From Cellulomonas sp. APG4 (lineage in GTDB: Bacteria > Actinomycetota > Actinomycetes > Actinomycetales > Cellulomonadaceae): 64,000 nt of DNA. Shown here one piece after another: positions 54,610 to 63,538 of this stretch. The position numbers and the translations under genes were made by a program. The stretch spans positions 1 through 64,000 of the forward strand of contig NZ_JAACYI010000015.1 of assembly GCF_009996735.1 (NCBI RefSeq), read 5' to 3'. A model generated the notes under the pieces. The model was not told the origin of the DNA. It searched no databases and was given only the letters and a program-made list of their open reading frames with translations. The first letter of the stretch is position 1. Every line of letters starts with the position of its first letter.

Positions 54610-55773
54610 TCACTCGGCGACGCCGGACTCGACCTCCTCGGCCGTCCAGTAGCCCGAGTCCACGAGCAGCGACTGGATGTTGTCGGCGTAGACGATGTCC
54701 GACTCGAGCAGGTACGAGGGGACGACCTTGACGCCGTTCTCGTACGTCTCGGTGTCGTTCGCCTCGGGCTCCTCACCCTGCAGGTATGCCTCGGCCGCGA
54801 CCACGGCCTGCTCGGCGAGCTTGCGGGTGTCCTTGAAGATCGAGGCGAACTGCACGCCGTCGGCGATGAGCTTGACCGAGGCGATCTCGGCGTCCTGACC
54901 GGTCACGACCGGCAGGCCCTCGGCGATCGTCGGGCCCATGCCCACGCCCTGGAGCGCGGTGATGATGCCGCGCGACAGGCCGTCGTACGGCGAGAGCACG
55001 CCGTGCAGCTCGGTGCCGTCGCTGTACGACGCGGTCAGCAGGTCCTCCATGCGCTTCTGCGCGGTCTCCTGCTGCCAGCGCAAGATCGCCGCCTGCTCGA
55101 TGTCCATCTGGCCCGACGGGACCACGAGCGTGCCGTCGTCGAAGTACGGCTGGAGGGTGTCCATCGCGCCCTTCCAGAAGAAGTGCGCGTTGTTGTCGTC
55201 GAGCGAGCCCGCGAAGAGCTCGACGTTGAACGGACCGGTCGCGTCGCCCTCGGAGCCGTCCTGGTTGAGCAGGCCGAGGCCCACCAGCAGCGAGGTCGCC
55301 TGCTGCACGCCGACGTTGTAGTTGTCGAACGTGACGTAGAAGTCGACGTTCTCGCTGTCGCGGATGAGCCGGTCGTACGAGATGACCGGGATGTTCGCCG
55401 CCGCGGCCGCGTCGAGCTGGCTCGTCAGCGCCGTGCCGTCGATCGCCGCGATGATCAGCGCCTTGGCGCCGTTGGTGATCATCTGGTCGATCTGCTGCGA
55501 CTGGGTCGGGATGTCGTCGTTGGCGAACTGGAGCTCGACCTCGTAGCCCGCGTCGGTGAGCCCGGCCTCGACGGCCTCGCCGTCGGCGATCCACCGCTCG
55601 GAGGTCTGGGTCGGCATCGAGACGCCGATCAGGCCACCTTCCTCGACGGTGCCCGAGTCGCCGCCGGCGTCGGTGTCACCGCTCGTGTCGCCCGCGCCGC
55701 CGCCGCCGCACGCGGCGAGGCCCATCGCGAGCGTGATGCCCGCCGCGACCGCGGCGAACTTCCTGGTGCTCAT
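54610..55773 (-). CDS. chvE: Sugar-binding lipoprotein of the ABC transporter (ChvE-like)
   Basis: A 387-residue periplasmic-binding-protein-type lipoprotein. The lipobox is LAMGLAACGGGG (Cys near 22), followed by a Gly/Asp/Thr spacer and the fold GLIGVSMPTQTSERW..., AKALIIAAIDGTALTSQLDAAAAANIPVISYDRLI and DNYNVGVQQATSLL. The close match to ChvE (binds several aldoses including L-arabinose) together with the ara context suggests arabinose uptake. ATG 55773 has a GAGGAGGAGAC ribosome site. Confidence 0.92.
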   Translation of the reverse strand: MSTRKFAAVAAGITLAMGLAACGGGGAGDTSGDTDAGGDSGTVEEGGLIGVSMPTQTSERWIADGEAVEAGLTDAGYEVELQFANDDIPTQSQQIDQMITNGAKALIIAAIDGTALTSQLDAAAAANIPVISYDRLIRDSENVDFYVTFDNYNVGVQQATSLLVGLGLLNQDGSEGDATGPFNVELFAGSLDDNNAHFFWKGAMDTLQPYFDDGTLVVPSGQMDIEQAAILRWQQETAQKRMEDLLTASYSDGTELHGVLSPYDGLSRGIITALQGVGMGPTIAEGLPVVTGQDAEIASVKLIADGVQFASIFKDTRKLAEQAVVAAEAYLQGEEPEANDTETYENGVKVVPSYLLESDIVYADNIQSLLVDSGYWTAEEVESGVAE

Positions 55774-55871
55774 GTCTCCTCCTCGAGAACTGTCTTCCTG
55801 TGGGGGCTGGCCCTGGATCTCCACGGCCGGCCGAGCGACCTGACCTTCGACCGGCCAGGAAGTGCGTGGGT

Positions 55872-56675
55872 CTACTCGACCCGGACCACCTCGACGCCCT
55901 CACGGCGCAGACGGGTGATCTCGTGCATCGGGGCCGAGGCCCCGGTGAGCACGGTGTGGACGGCCGACGCGTCGACGACCTTGCCCAGGTGGGCCTGACC
56001 GAGCTTCGAGCCGTCGCACACGACGACCGCGCGCGCGGCGGCCCGGACCATCTGCTGCTTGACCTCGGCCTCGGGGAGGTTGAGGTTCGTGACCCCGTGC
56101 TCCGCGTCCACGCCGTTGCAGCCGATGAATGCGAGGTCCGCCCGCAGGCCGCCCAGCAGCACGTTGGCGAGCGGGTTCACGAGCGAGTGCTGGAGCCTGC
56201 GGAGCGTCCCGCCGGTGACGACCACGGTGAACCGTCCGATCGCGGCCTCGAGCTCGAGGGCGATGTTGAGCCCGTTCGTGATGACCGTGACCTGGTCGAG
56301 GTCCGCGCGGGCCACGAGTGCGCGTGCGACGGCCGTGGTCGTCGTCCCGACGTCGAGGATCACGCTCATCCCCGACGACACGAGCGAGGCGGCATACTCG
56401 CCGATGCGCTGCTTCTCCCCCGCGTACTCGACCAGGGCCTCCTCGAAGGAGGGCTCGGTGCGGCTCGAGCGGGCGGGTGCCATCGCGCCGCCGCGGACGC
56501 GCCGCAGGCCGTGCGAGAGCTCGAGGGCGGCGAGGTCCGCGCGCACGGTGACCTCGGAGATGCCGAAGGCCTCGGCCAGCTCCGTGACGCGCACGAAGTC
56601 GCGCTCGGTGACCTGCTGCAGCATGCGTTCACGCCGCAGGTTCACCGGCAGGACCTCGGTCTCCTCATTGAGCAC
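55872..56675 (-). CDS. DeoR-family transcriptional regulator
   Basis: A 267-residue repressor. The N-terminal HTH (RRERMLQQVTERDFVRVTELAEAFGISEVTVRADLAAL) is followed by the DeoR C-terminal sugar-phosphate sensor (VILDVGTTTTAVARAL, TVVVTGGTLRRLQHSLVNPLAN, DLAFIGCNGVDAEHGVTN). It is transcribed ahead of the sugar ABC operon (98 nt gap), so it probably regulates itself and the transporter in response to a sugar phosphate. Start ATG 56675; the upstream region is AT-rich with repeats. Confidence 0.9.
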   Translation of the reverse strand: MLNEETEVLPVNLRRERMLQQVTERDFVRVTELAEAFGISEVTVRADLAALELSHGLRRVRGGAMAPARSSRTEPSFEEALVEYAGEKQRIGEYAASLVSSGMSVILDVGTTTTAVARALVARADLDQVTVITNGLNIALELEAAIGRFTVVVTGGTLRRLQHSLVNPLANVLLGGLRADLAFIGCNGVDAEHGVTNLNLPEAEVKQQMVRAAARAVVVCDGSKLGQAHLGKVVDASAVHTVLTGASAPMHEITRLRREGVEVVRVE

Positions 56676-56706
56676 GGGACAACTGTGGAGGAGGCTTCAA
56701 CGCTGC

Positions 56707-56743
56707 GTCAACTTCCTGAAGTCAACTTTTGATTGCGAAATCA
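56707..56743 (-). promoter_or_regulatory. Candidate DeoR operator upstream of its own gene
   Basis: Direct repeats AAGTTGAC (minus strand; plus 56707-56714 and 56721-56728) are 14 nt apart, and a 5-bp inverted repeat TGATT-GCGA-AATCA follows at 56730-56743. The island is AT-rich in a 73-75% GC setting and lies just before the deoR start. Confidence 0.5.
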
Positions 56744-56879
56744 TAACGTCCGACACATTCGCCCTGACGAGGCAGAGTCGAGGCGCACAGCGCGTCACGT
56801 AGGGGCTGTGACCTGCGACGACGTGCAGCCCAAGGTCAGCGACGGCGCGCTCTCGACGCCTCGCTCCTCCGATCCGCAC

Positions 56880-56905
56880 GTTGTCATATCGAAAGTCACG
56901 ACAAC
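56880..56905. promoter_or_regulatory. Inverted repeat in the araA-deoR gap
   Basis: GTTGTC / GACAAC (6-bp arms 14 nt apart) around ATATCGAAAG. Between the araA stop and the deoR start; it could be a second regulator site or part of the deoR promoter. The rest of the 267-nt gap (56676-56942) shows nothing I can name. Confidence 0.3.
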
Positions 56906-56942
56906 CACACAGCGACCCTCCGGCCGCGACCGGCGCCCCTCG

Positions 56943-58451
56943 TCAGAACCCCTGGGCGAGCCGGTGGTAGGCCTGGTTCCACCGCAGCTCGCGGGCGAAC
57001 CCGCGGCTCGTGGTGTCCTCGTCGATGAGCAGCAGCTCGGTGCGCGCGATGTCCGCGAAGTCCGCGAACACGTCCGCGCCCACCTGCGTCGACAGCACCG
57101 TGTGGTGCGCCGCGCCCGCCATGAGCCACGCCTCGGCCGACGTCGCGAAGTCGGGCTGGGGCTTCCACACCGCACGCGCGACCGGCAGGTGCGGCAGTGG
57201 CGCGTCGGGCGGGATGACCTCCACGACGTTCGCCGTCAGCCGGAACCGGTCCCGCATGTCCGACAGCGCCACGACCACGCCCGGCCCCGGGTCGGTGTCG
57301 AAGACCAGGCGCACCGGGTCCTCACGGCCGCCGATGCCCAGCGGGTGGATCTCGAGCGACGGGCGCTGGGTGGTGAGCGACGGGCAGATCTCGAGCATGT
57401 GGGCCCCGAGGATCTTCTCGTCGCCCGGCGTGAGGTCGTAGGTGTAGTCCTCCATGAGCGAGGCGCCGCCCGGCAGGCCTGCACCCATCACCTTGGCCGC
57501 GCGCACGAGGATCGCCGTCTTCCAGTCGCCCTCGGCACCGAAGCCGTACCCCGCGGCCATGAGCCGCTGCACCGCGAGGCCCGGCAGCTGGCGCAGCCCG
57601 CCCAGGTCCTCGAACGTCGTCGTGAACGCGTGCGCGCCCACGCCCTCGAGGAACCCGCGCAGCGCGATCTCCTGGCGCGCGCCGTAGCGCAGCGACTCGT
57701 GCCGCTCGGCGCCGCGTCGCAGCTCGGGTGCTACGTCGTAGAGCTCCTCGTACTCGGCCACGAGCGCGTCGACCGCGGCGTCGTCCACCGCGTCGACCGC
57801 GGCCACGAGGTCGTTGACGCCCCACGTGTTGACCGAGACGCCGAAGCGCAGCTCGGCCTCGGTCTTGTCGCCCTCCGTCACCGCGACGTTGCGCATGTTG
57901 TCGCCGAAGCGCACCAGCCGGAGCTCGTGCGTCGCGGCCCAGCCGGCCGCCGCACGCACCCAGGTGCCGACCTTGCGCTGCACCACGGGGTTCGAGACGT
58001 GCCCGACGACGGTCTTGCGCGCCACGCCGAGCCGCGACTGGATGTAGCCGAACTCGCGGTCGCCGTGCGCGGCCTGGTTGAGGTTCATGAAGTCGAAGTC
58101 GATCGTCGACCACGGCAGCTCGACGTTCGCCTGCGTGTGCAGGTGCAGCAGCGGCGTGCGGAGCGCGTCGAGCCCGGCGATCCACATCTTGGCGGGCGAG
58201 AACGTGTGCATCCAGGCGATCACGCCCAGGCACGCGTCGTCGGCGTTGGCCTCGAGCGCGAGCCGGCGGATCGCGTCGGAGTCCTTGAGCACGGGCTTCC
58301 ACACCACGCGCACCGGGACGTCCGAGGACGCGTCGAGGGCCGCCGCGATCGCCTGCGACTGCTCGGCCACCTGACGCAGGGTGTCCTCGCCGTAGAGGTC
58401 CTGGCTTCCGGTGCAGAACCAGACCTCACGGTCGGCGTAGGGCTTGCTCAT
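56943..58451 (-). CDS. araA: L-Arabinose isomerase
   Basis: A 502-residue enzyme that converts L-arabinose to L-ribulose. Signatures are [71 protein letters not shown] and [21 protein letters not shown]. Length equals E. coli AraA (500). The ATG at 58451 lies within the araD 3' end (26-nt overlap) with a GAGGAGGA ribosome site. Confidence 0.97.
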   Translation of the reverse strand: MSKPYADREVWFCTGSQDLYGEDTLRQVAEQSQAIAAALDASSDVPVRVVWKPVLKDSDAIRRLALEANADDACLGVIAWMHTFSPAKMWIAGLDALRTPLLHLHTQANVELPWSTIDFDFMNLNQAAHGDREFGYIQSRLGVARKTVVGHVSNPVVQRKVGTWVRAAAGWAATHELRLVRFGDNMRNVAVTEGDKTEAELRFGVSVNTWGVNDLVAAVDAVDDAAVDALVAEYEELYDVAPELRRGAERHESLRYGARQEIALRGFLEGVGAHAFTTTFEDLGGLRQLPGLAVQRLMAAGYGFGAEGDWKTAILVRAAKVMGAGLPGGASLMEDYTYDLTPGDEKILGAHMLEICPSLTTQRPSLEIHPLGIGGREDPVRLVFDTDPGPGVVVALSDMRDRFRLTANVVEVIPPDAPLPHLPVARAVWKPQPDFATSAEAWLMAGAAHHTVLSTQVGADVFADFADIARTELLLIDEDTTSRGFARELRWNQAYHRLAQGF

Positions 58452-59184
58452 GCGGGTCCTCCTCGACCTGGACCGGGGCGGAGTCGCCCTGGCCGTAGAC
58501 GTTCTGGTAGCGGGCGTACAGGGAGTCGACGTCGGCCTGCGGGATCGGCACGGGCTCGCCGAGCTGACGCGAGATGTGCACCGTGCGCGCGACCTCCTCG
58601 ACCATGACGGCGGCCTTGACGGCGTCCTTCGCGTCACGGCCGATCGTGAACGGGCCGTGGTTGCGCATGAGCACCGCCCGGCTGCGCGAGCCTCGCAGCG
58701 TCTCGACGATGCCGCGGCCGATCGAGTCGTCGCCGATCAGTGCGAACGGACCGATCGGGATGGGGCCGCCGAACTCGTCGGCCATCATCGTGAGCACGCA
58801 CGGCACCTCCTCGCCGCGCGCCGCCCACGCCGTGGCGTAGGTCGAGTGGGTGTGCACCACGCCGCCCACGTGCGGCATGTGCGCGTAGACGTAGGCGTGG
58901 GCCGCGGTGTCCGACGACGGCGCGCGGGTCCCGTCGACGAGGTTGCCGTCGAGGTCGCAGACCACCATCGCCTCGGGCGTGAGCTCGTCGTAGGTCACGC
59001 CGCTGGGCTTGATGACGAAGAGGTCCGCGGTGGTGAGCCGCTGCGAGACGTTGCCCGCGGTCCACACGACGAGCTCCCAGCGCGGCAGCTCGGCGTGCAG
59101 GCGTGCGACCACCTCGCGCACGCGTGCGACCTCCTCGTGCACCTCGGGTCCGTAGGCGTCCAGGCCCGGCACGGTCGCGGTCAT
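58426..59184 (-). CDS. araD: L-Ribulose-5-phosphate 4-epimerase
   Basis: A 252-residue class II aldolase-family enzyme that epimerises L-ribulose-5-P to D-xylulose-5-P. Features are [33 protein letters not shown], Zn-site [11 protein letters not shown], the His in RNHGPFTIG, and the C-terminal YGQ. ATG 59184 overlaps the araB stop by 4 nt. Confidence 0.95.
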   Translation of the reverse strand: MTATVPGLDAYGPEVHEEVARVREVVARLHAELPRWELVVWTAGNVSQRLTTADLFVIKPSGVTYDELTPEAMVVCDLDGNLVDGTRAPSSDTAAHAYVYAHMPHVGGVVHTHSTYATAWAARGEEVPCVLTMMADEFGGPIPIGPFALIGDDSIGRGIVETLRGSRSRAVLMRNHGPFTIGRDAKDAVKAAVMVEEVARTVHISRQLGEPVPIPQADVDSLYARYQNVYGQGDSAPVQVEEDPHEQALRRP

Positions 59185-60779
59185 CGGTCCATCACCTCCA
59201 CGGCGGTGCGCTGCAGCGCGAGGCCCGCCGTCCAGCGCTCGAGGTACGCCGCGTACCCCGCGACGTCGTCGGGGTCGGGCTCGACCACCTCGGCCGCGGC
59301 GTCGGCGAAGACGCGCGTCGCGAGGAACTCCCCCAGGCTCTGCTCGTCCGCCGCGTCGAGGTAGGCGGCGAGCAGGGCCATGCCCCACGGTCCGCCCTCG
59401 CTCGCCGTCGCGGCCACGGCCACGGGAGCGCCGACGGCGGCGGCGAGCAGGCGCTGCGCGACGCCCGCGGTGCGGAACATGCCGCCGTGCGCGAAGAGCG
59501 TGTCGACCTCGACGCCCTCGGCCTCGAGCACGCGCATCCCGACACTGAGCGTCGCGAAGGCGCCGTGCAGCTGCGCGCGCACGAGGTTGCCGAGCGTGAA
59601 GTCGGCGCCCGGTGTCCGGGCGACCAGGGGCCGTCCCGCGTCGAGCCCGGTGATCGGCTCGCCCGAGAGGTTGTTGTACGCCAGGACGCCGCCCGCGTCG
59701 GCCTCGGCGTCCGCGGCCTCGGCGAGCAGCGCGCCGAAGACGGCGTCGGCCTCGGTCGGGTGGCCGAGCGCCTCGGCGAACCGACCGAACACGGCCGCCC
59801 AGGCACCGACCTCGCTCGCGCCGTTGTTGCAGTGGACCATCGCGACCAGGTCGCCCACGGGCGTGGTGACGACGTCGAGCTCGTGGTGCACCCGTGCGAG
59901 CGGGCGCTCGAGCACGACCATGGCGAAGATGCTCGTCCCCACGCTCACGTTGCCCGTGCGCGGCGCGACGGCCTGCGTCGCGACCATGCCCGTGCCGGCG
60001 TCGCCCTCGGGCGGGCACAGCCGGGCGCCGGGCTCGAGGGTGCCGCTCGGGTCGAGCATCGCCGCGCCGGCCTCGCTGAGCCGTCCGGCCTCCTGCCCCG
60101 CGACGAGCACGTCGGGCAGCAGGGGGCGCAGGCGCAGACCGGGCCTGCGCGCCTCGAGCAGCTCGTCGACGCGCGCGAGCATCGCGGCGTCGTAGTCGCG
60201 CGTGGCCGGGTCCACCGGGAACACGCCGCTCGCGTCCCCCACGCCCAGCACGGTGCGTCCCGTGAGCTGCGTGTGCACCCAGCCCGCGAGCGTCGTGAGG
60301 GACGCCAGGCGGCTGAGGTGGGGCTCGTCGTCGAGCACGGCCTGGTAGAGGTGCGCGACGGACCAGCGCAGCGGGACGTTGAAGGAGAGCGCCTCCGTGA
60401 GCTCGGCCGCAGCCGGGCCCGTCGAGGTGTTGCGCCACGTGCGGAACGGCACGAGCAGCTCGCCGTCAGCGTCGAGGGCGAGGTAGCCGTGCATCATCGC
60501 CGAGAGCCCGAGCGTGGCGACCCGGCGCAGGGTCTCGCCGTGCCTGCGGGTGACGTCGGCGTGCAGGTCCGTCACGCACGCGGCGAGGCCCGTGCGTACC
60601 GCGTCGAGCGGGTAGGTCCAGACGCCGTCGACCAGGTCGTTCTCCCACGCGTGCGCACCGCTCGCGAGGACGACGCCGTCGGGCGTGGTCAGCACCGCCT
60701 TGATCCGGGTCGAGCCCAGCTCGATGCCGAGGGCTGCGCGGCCCTCGGCGATCACGGATCGCGCGTCGTCGTGCGGCAT
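59181..60779 (-). CDS. araB: L-Ribulokinase (FGGY family)
   Basis: A 532-residue sugar kinase; phosphorylates L-ribulose. It shows the FGGY N-terminal GIELGSTRIKAVL, ATP-domain features FAHGGMFRTAGVAQRLLAAAV and VHCNNGASEVG. The araB assignment rests on the araD/araA operon; by sequence alone other FGGY substrates are possible. ATG 60779 is preferred because AAGGGGTGGGAG precedes it; ATG 60797 (six residues longer) has no comparable ribosome site. Confidence 0.88.
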   Translation of the reverse strand: MPHDDARSVIAEGRAALGIELGSTRIKAVLTTPDGVVLASGAHAWENDLVDGVWTYPLDAVRTGLAACVTDLHADVTRRHGETLRRVATLGLSAMMHGYLALDADGELLVPFRTWRNTSTGPAAAELTEALSFNVPLRWSVAHLYQAVLDDEPHLSRLASLTTLAGWVHTQLTGRTVLGVGDASGVFPVDPATRDYDAAMLARVDELLEARRPGLRLRPLLPDVLVAGQEAGRLSEAGAAMLDPSGTLEPGARLCPPEGDAGTGMVATQAVAPRTGNVSVGTSIFAMVVLERPLARVHHELDVVTTPVGDLVAMVHCNNGASEVGAWAAVFGRFAEALGHPTEADAVFGALLAEAADAEADAGGVLAYNNLSGEPITGLDAGRPLVARTPGADFTLGNLVRAQLHGAFATLSVGMRVLEAEGVEVDTLFAHGGMFRTAGVAQRLLAAAVGAPVAVAATASEGGPWGMALLAAYLDAADEQSLGEFLATRVFADAAAEVVEPDPDDVAGYAAYLERWTAGLALQRTAVEVMDR

Positions 60780-60809
60780 CGGCTCCCACCCCTTCATGGC
60801 TCGCCTGCG

Positions 60810-60837
60810 ATGTTAACGCTCACACGATGTCAGTCAA
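60810..60837 (-). promoter_or_regulatory. araB promoter with embedded LacI-family operator
   Basis: On minus: -35 TTGACT (60837-60832), exactly 16-nt spacer, -10 TAACAT (60815-60810). The operator TGTGAGCGTTAACA (60824-60811) covers the spacer and -10. Repressor binding would directly block RNA polymerase. Confidence 0.78.
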
Positions 60838-60867
60838 AGCGGGGTCGCGCACGGACCTTCGTCCCGT

Positions 60868-61479
60868 TCACCCGGCCGCCCCCGTGAGACCGCGCAGACC
60901 ACCCATCACCTGCCGCGCGACGGCATCCGCGAAGCCCTCCGCTCCGGTCGTCTCACCCCGGCGCCAGCGCCCGATCACCGCCACGAGGATCGCGCCCACC
61001 GCGGCGTCCGCGGCGACCCGCACGTCGGCGACGTCGAGCTCGCCCGCCCGCGCCGCCTCGGTGAGGAGCGCCCGCACGGGTGCGACGACCACGTCGTCGG
61101 CGGCCGCGAGCGCGCCGCCGGCCTCCGGCCCCGAGCCGGCGAGCAGGCCCGCGCACACGCCGGGGTGCTCGGCGAGGTGCGCGGCGGCCGCACGCACGAC
61201 GGCAGCCAGGCGGTCGGCAGGTCCACCCGCGGCTCCGTCGGCCGCCCGGGCGAGCACCTCGGCGCCCTCGGCGAGATGACGCGTGACGAGGAAGTCGCGC
61301 AGGTCGTCCTGGCCGGCGAAGTAGTAGTAGAGCCGCGCACGGGACGTGCCCACGAGCCGCGCGACGTCCTCGAGCCGGAGCCCGGGCTCGGTCAGCACGT
61401 GCTCGGCATGGGCGACGAGCGCGTCGGCGAGCTCGACAGGCGGGGTGCGCACCGCCCCAGCGTAGGTCTCGACGCGCAC
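60868..61479 (-). CDS. TetR-family transcriptional regulator
   Basis: A 203-residue repressor. The N-terminal HTH (GLRLEDVARLVGTSRARLYYYFAGQDDLRDFLVTRHL) is typical TetR; the C-terminal helical ligand domain is Ala-rich. GTG 61479 is chosen because a TGTAAT -10 lies ~12 nt upstream in the shared operator. It is divergent from a two-gene reductase/peroxiredoxin-like operon that it probably controls. The inducer is unknown. Confidence 0.88.
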   Translation of the reverse strand: MRVETYAGAVRTPPVELADALVAHAEHVLTEPGLRLEDVARLVGTSRARLYYYFAGQDDLRDFLVTRHLAEGAEVLARAADGAAGGPADRLAAVVRAAAAHLAEHPGVCAGLLAGSGPEAGGALAAADDVVVAPVRALLTEAARAGELDVADVRVAADAAVGAILVAVIGRWRRGETTGAEGFADAVARQVMGGLRGLTGAAG

Positions 61480-61484
61480 GCCTG

Positions 61485-61502
61485 TTTGGATTACAGTCCA
61501 AA
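61485..61502. promoter_or_regulatory. TetR operator overlapping two -10 elements
   Basis: TTTGGA-TTACAG-TCCAAA is a perfect 6-bp inverted repeat. It contains the plus-strand -10 TACAGT (61492-61497), 7 nt from the ATG 61505 of the leaderless reductase, and the minus-strand TGTAAT of tetR. One bound dimer would shut both promoters. Confidence 0.75.
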
Positions 61503-61504
61503 TC

Positions 61505-62023
61505 ATGATCCAACCCAACATCCCGACGCCGCGCGAAGGTCGTCGCCTGCCACCCGGCGTGCGCGAGGCCGCACGTCTCCCCGCGCGCCTGCTCGCGCTC
61601 GGCCTGCCCCTCGGTCCGCTCCGGCTGCTACGCACACGCGGCCGCCGCAGCGGCCGCACCCACGTGGTCCCCGTCGTCGTGCTCCGCCACCGCGGGCGCA
61701 CGTGGCTGGTCTCACCGTTCGGCGACACCGCATGGGTCCACAACGCCCGCGCCGATCCACGCGCCGAGCTCGAGCACCTGCGCCGGGCGCACGCCGTCGA
61801 GCTGGTCGAGGTGACCGGCGCCGAACGGCTCGCGGTGCTCCGGCGCTACCGCACGCGCTTCGCTGCGATCGGCTACGTGCGGACCGCCTTCGCGGGCACA
61901 CCCCTGCACGACGACGACGCGATGGCGCACCTCGCCGCCCGTCACCCCGTCTTCGCGGTCAGCTCCGCACCCGCCGTCCGCACCGCACGCACCGTCCAGA
62001 CCGCACCAGGGAGCCCCGCATGA
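61505..62023 (+). CDS. F420-dependent (DDN-type) oxidoreductase
   Basis: A 172-residue split-beta-barrel protein of the nitroreductase/deazaflavin-dependent family. The cofactor motif LRTRGRRSGRTHVVPVVVL...WLVSPFGDTAWVHNARADPR matches the DDN consensus (TxGRxSG, GG/GDxxxPxWyHNLrA). Members reduce quinones or nitro compounds with F420H2. ATG 61505 overlaps nothing upstream and is leaderless; the stop overlaps the next gene (ATGA). Confidence 0.85.
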   Translation: MIQPNIPTPREGRRLPPGVREAARLPARLLALGLPLGPLRLLRTRGRRSGRTHVVPVVVLRHRGRTWLVSPFGDTAWVHNARADPRAELEHLRRAHAVELVEVTGAERLAVLRRYRTRFAAIGYVRTAFAGTPLHDDDAMAHLAARHPVFAVSSAPAVRTARTVQTAPGSPA

Positions 62024-62478
62024 CCGAGACCACGGCCGCCGAGGTGGGCGCCCGCCTGCCCGACATCGAGCTCGTCGGCCCGGACGGGACCGTCGCGACC
62101 CTCGCCACGGTGCGCGACGGGCGTGGGGCCGTCGTCTACTTCATGCGCTCGAGCACGTGCCCGGTGTGCCACCGCCACGTCGCGAACCTCGTCGACCTCG
62201 CCGCGTCGGGGCGCCTCGGTGACCGCGCGCTCGTGGTGCTCGCCCCGGGCGACGCGGCGGACGCCGCGACCGTGCGTGCCCGCCACGCCTCGCCGCTCGC
62301 CCGCGTGCACGCGACGGGTTCGGGCCACGCGCAGGTGGGCCTGGGCGTGTTCCTCGCGCTCCAGCACAGCGGGGTGCTCGTGGTGGACGACGACGGCGTG
62401 GTGACCTACCGCCGCACGGGCGCCGTCCCGGTCGGCAACCTCGACCCGGCCGAGCTGCTCGCGGCGCTGGCGGGCTGA
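62020..62478 (+). CDS. Peroxiredoxin-like thioredoxin-fold protein
   Basis: A 152-residue AhpC/TSA-like protein. The N-terminal VGARLPDIELVGPDGTVATL and active-site region YFMRSSTCPVCHRHVANL (CxxC) fit a peroxiredoxin/redoxin fold with no export signal. It is translationally coupled to the F420-type reductase by a 4-nt overlap, so it is probably induced together in a detoxification response. Confidence 0.8.
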   Translation: MTETTAAEVGARLPDIELVGPDGTVATLATVRDGRGAVVYFMRSSTCPVCHRHVANLVDLAASGRLGDRALVVLAPGDAADAATVRARHASPLARVHATGSGHAQVGLGVFLALQHSGVLVVDDDGVVTYRRTGAVPVGNLDPAELLAALAG

Positions 62479-62520
62479 GGCGCCAGCGCGGGCGCACGCT
62501 CGTGCGTCCGCGCCGGCGCC
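62479..62520. terminator. Bidirectional terminator
   Basis: Long hairpin with arms GGCGCC...GCGCGG-CGCAC and complement (one mismatch and one G-T), tetraloop GCTC, filling the gap between converging stops at 62478 and 62528. Confidence 0.6.
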
Positions 62521-62527
62521 GGCAGGT

Positions 62528-63538
62528 TCAGTGGGACGGCGCGCCGCTGCTCGCCCGCACCACCAGGCTCGGCTCGATGAGCGCGCCCGCCACGTGCTCA
62601 CCCTCGATCGCGGCGAGCAGCGTCGCGAGGCAGCGCGCGCCGAGCGTCCGGAACTCCTGGCGCACCGTGGTGAGCGGCGGGTAGAAGTTGGACGAGCCGT
62701 CGACGTCGTCGAAACCCACCACCGAGACGTCGTCGGGCACGCGTACGCCCGCCTCGGCGAACGCGCGCAGGAGCCCGAGGGCGAGCTGGTCGTTGGCCGC
62801 GAAGACCGCGCTCGGCAGCCCTGAGGCGACGAGCTCTCGCCCCACCTCGTAGCCCCGGCCCGCACTCCAGTCGCCCGCCACCGGCGCTCCGGGCTCGATG
62901 CCTGCGGCGCGCAGCTCGGCCTCCCAGCCCGCGACGCGTGAGCGGGCGTCGAGCCAGTCGACGGGGCCCGCGAGGTGCAGCACGGACGCATGACCGAGGT
63001 CGAGCAGGTGCCGCGTCGCGAGCCGTGCGCCCGCGACCTGGTCCACCGCCACCGAGTGCACGGGCCCCGGCAGGTCCGCCGGGCCGACCATCACCACCGG
63101 CACGGGGGAGGCGAAGTCCTGGACCGCCGCGACGGCGTCGTCGTGCGAGGCGATCGCCACCACGCCCTCGACGCCCTGGGACATGAAGTGCTCGAGGGCG
63201 CGCCGCACCGCCTCGACCTCCCACCGGGCCACGGTCGCGACGCTCACGAAGTACGACGCGTCCCGCGCGGCCTCCTCGACCGCGATGAGCGTGCTCGTGG
63301 GGCCGAAGAGCGCGGACCCCGACGTGACCACGCCGATGGTCCCCGTGCGCCGGGTCACGAGCGCACGCGCCGCGGTGTTGCGGCGGTAGCCGAGCTGCGC
63401 GATCGCGTCGAGCACCCGGCGGCGGGTCTCGGGGCGCACGCTCGGGTGGTCGTTGAGCACGCGGGAGACGGTCTGGTGCGAGACGCCCGCGACGGCCGCG
63501 ACGTCGCTCATCGCGGGCGGGCGGGCGGCGGCGCTCAC
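62528..63538 (-). CDS. LacI-family transcriptional regulator (candidate arabinose repressor)
   Basis: A 336-residue LacI/GalR regulator. The HTH is MSDVAAVAGVSHQTVSRVLNDHPSVRPETRRRVLDAIAQLGYRRN, then a periplasmic-binding-like sensor. It is the only LacI-type protein in the window and lies beside the ara operon, so it is the natural partner of the TGTGAGCGYTAACA operators at araB and GH43; that link is inferred. GTG 63538 overlaps the proC stop by 4 nt; ATG 63511 would start directly at the HTH. Confidence 0.9.
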   Translation of the reverse strand: MSAAARPPAMSDVAAVAGVSHQTVSRVLNDHPSVRPETRRRVLDAIAQLGYRRNTAARALVTRRTGTIGVVTSGSALFGPTSTLIAVEEAARDASYFVSVATVARWEVEAVRRALEHFMSQGVEGVVAIASHDDAVAAVQDFASPVPVVMVGPADLPGPVHSVAVDQVAGARLATRHLLDLGHASVLHLAGPVDWLDARSRVAGWEAELRAAGIEPGAPVAGDWSAGRGYEVGRELVASGLPSAVFAANDQLALGLLRAFAEAGVRVPDDVSVVGFDDVDGSSNFYPPLTTVRQEFRTLGARCLATLLAAIEGEHVAGALIEPSLVVRASSGAPSH

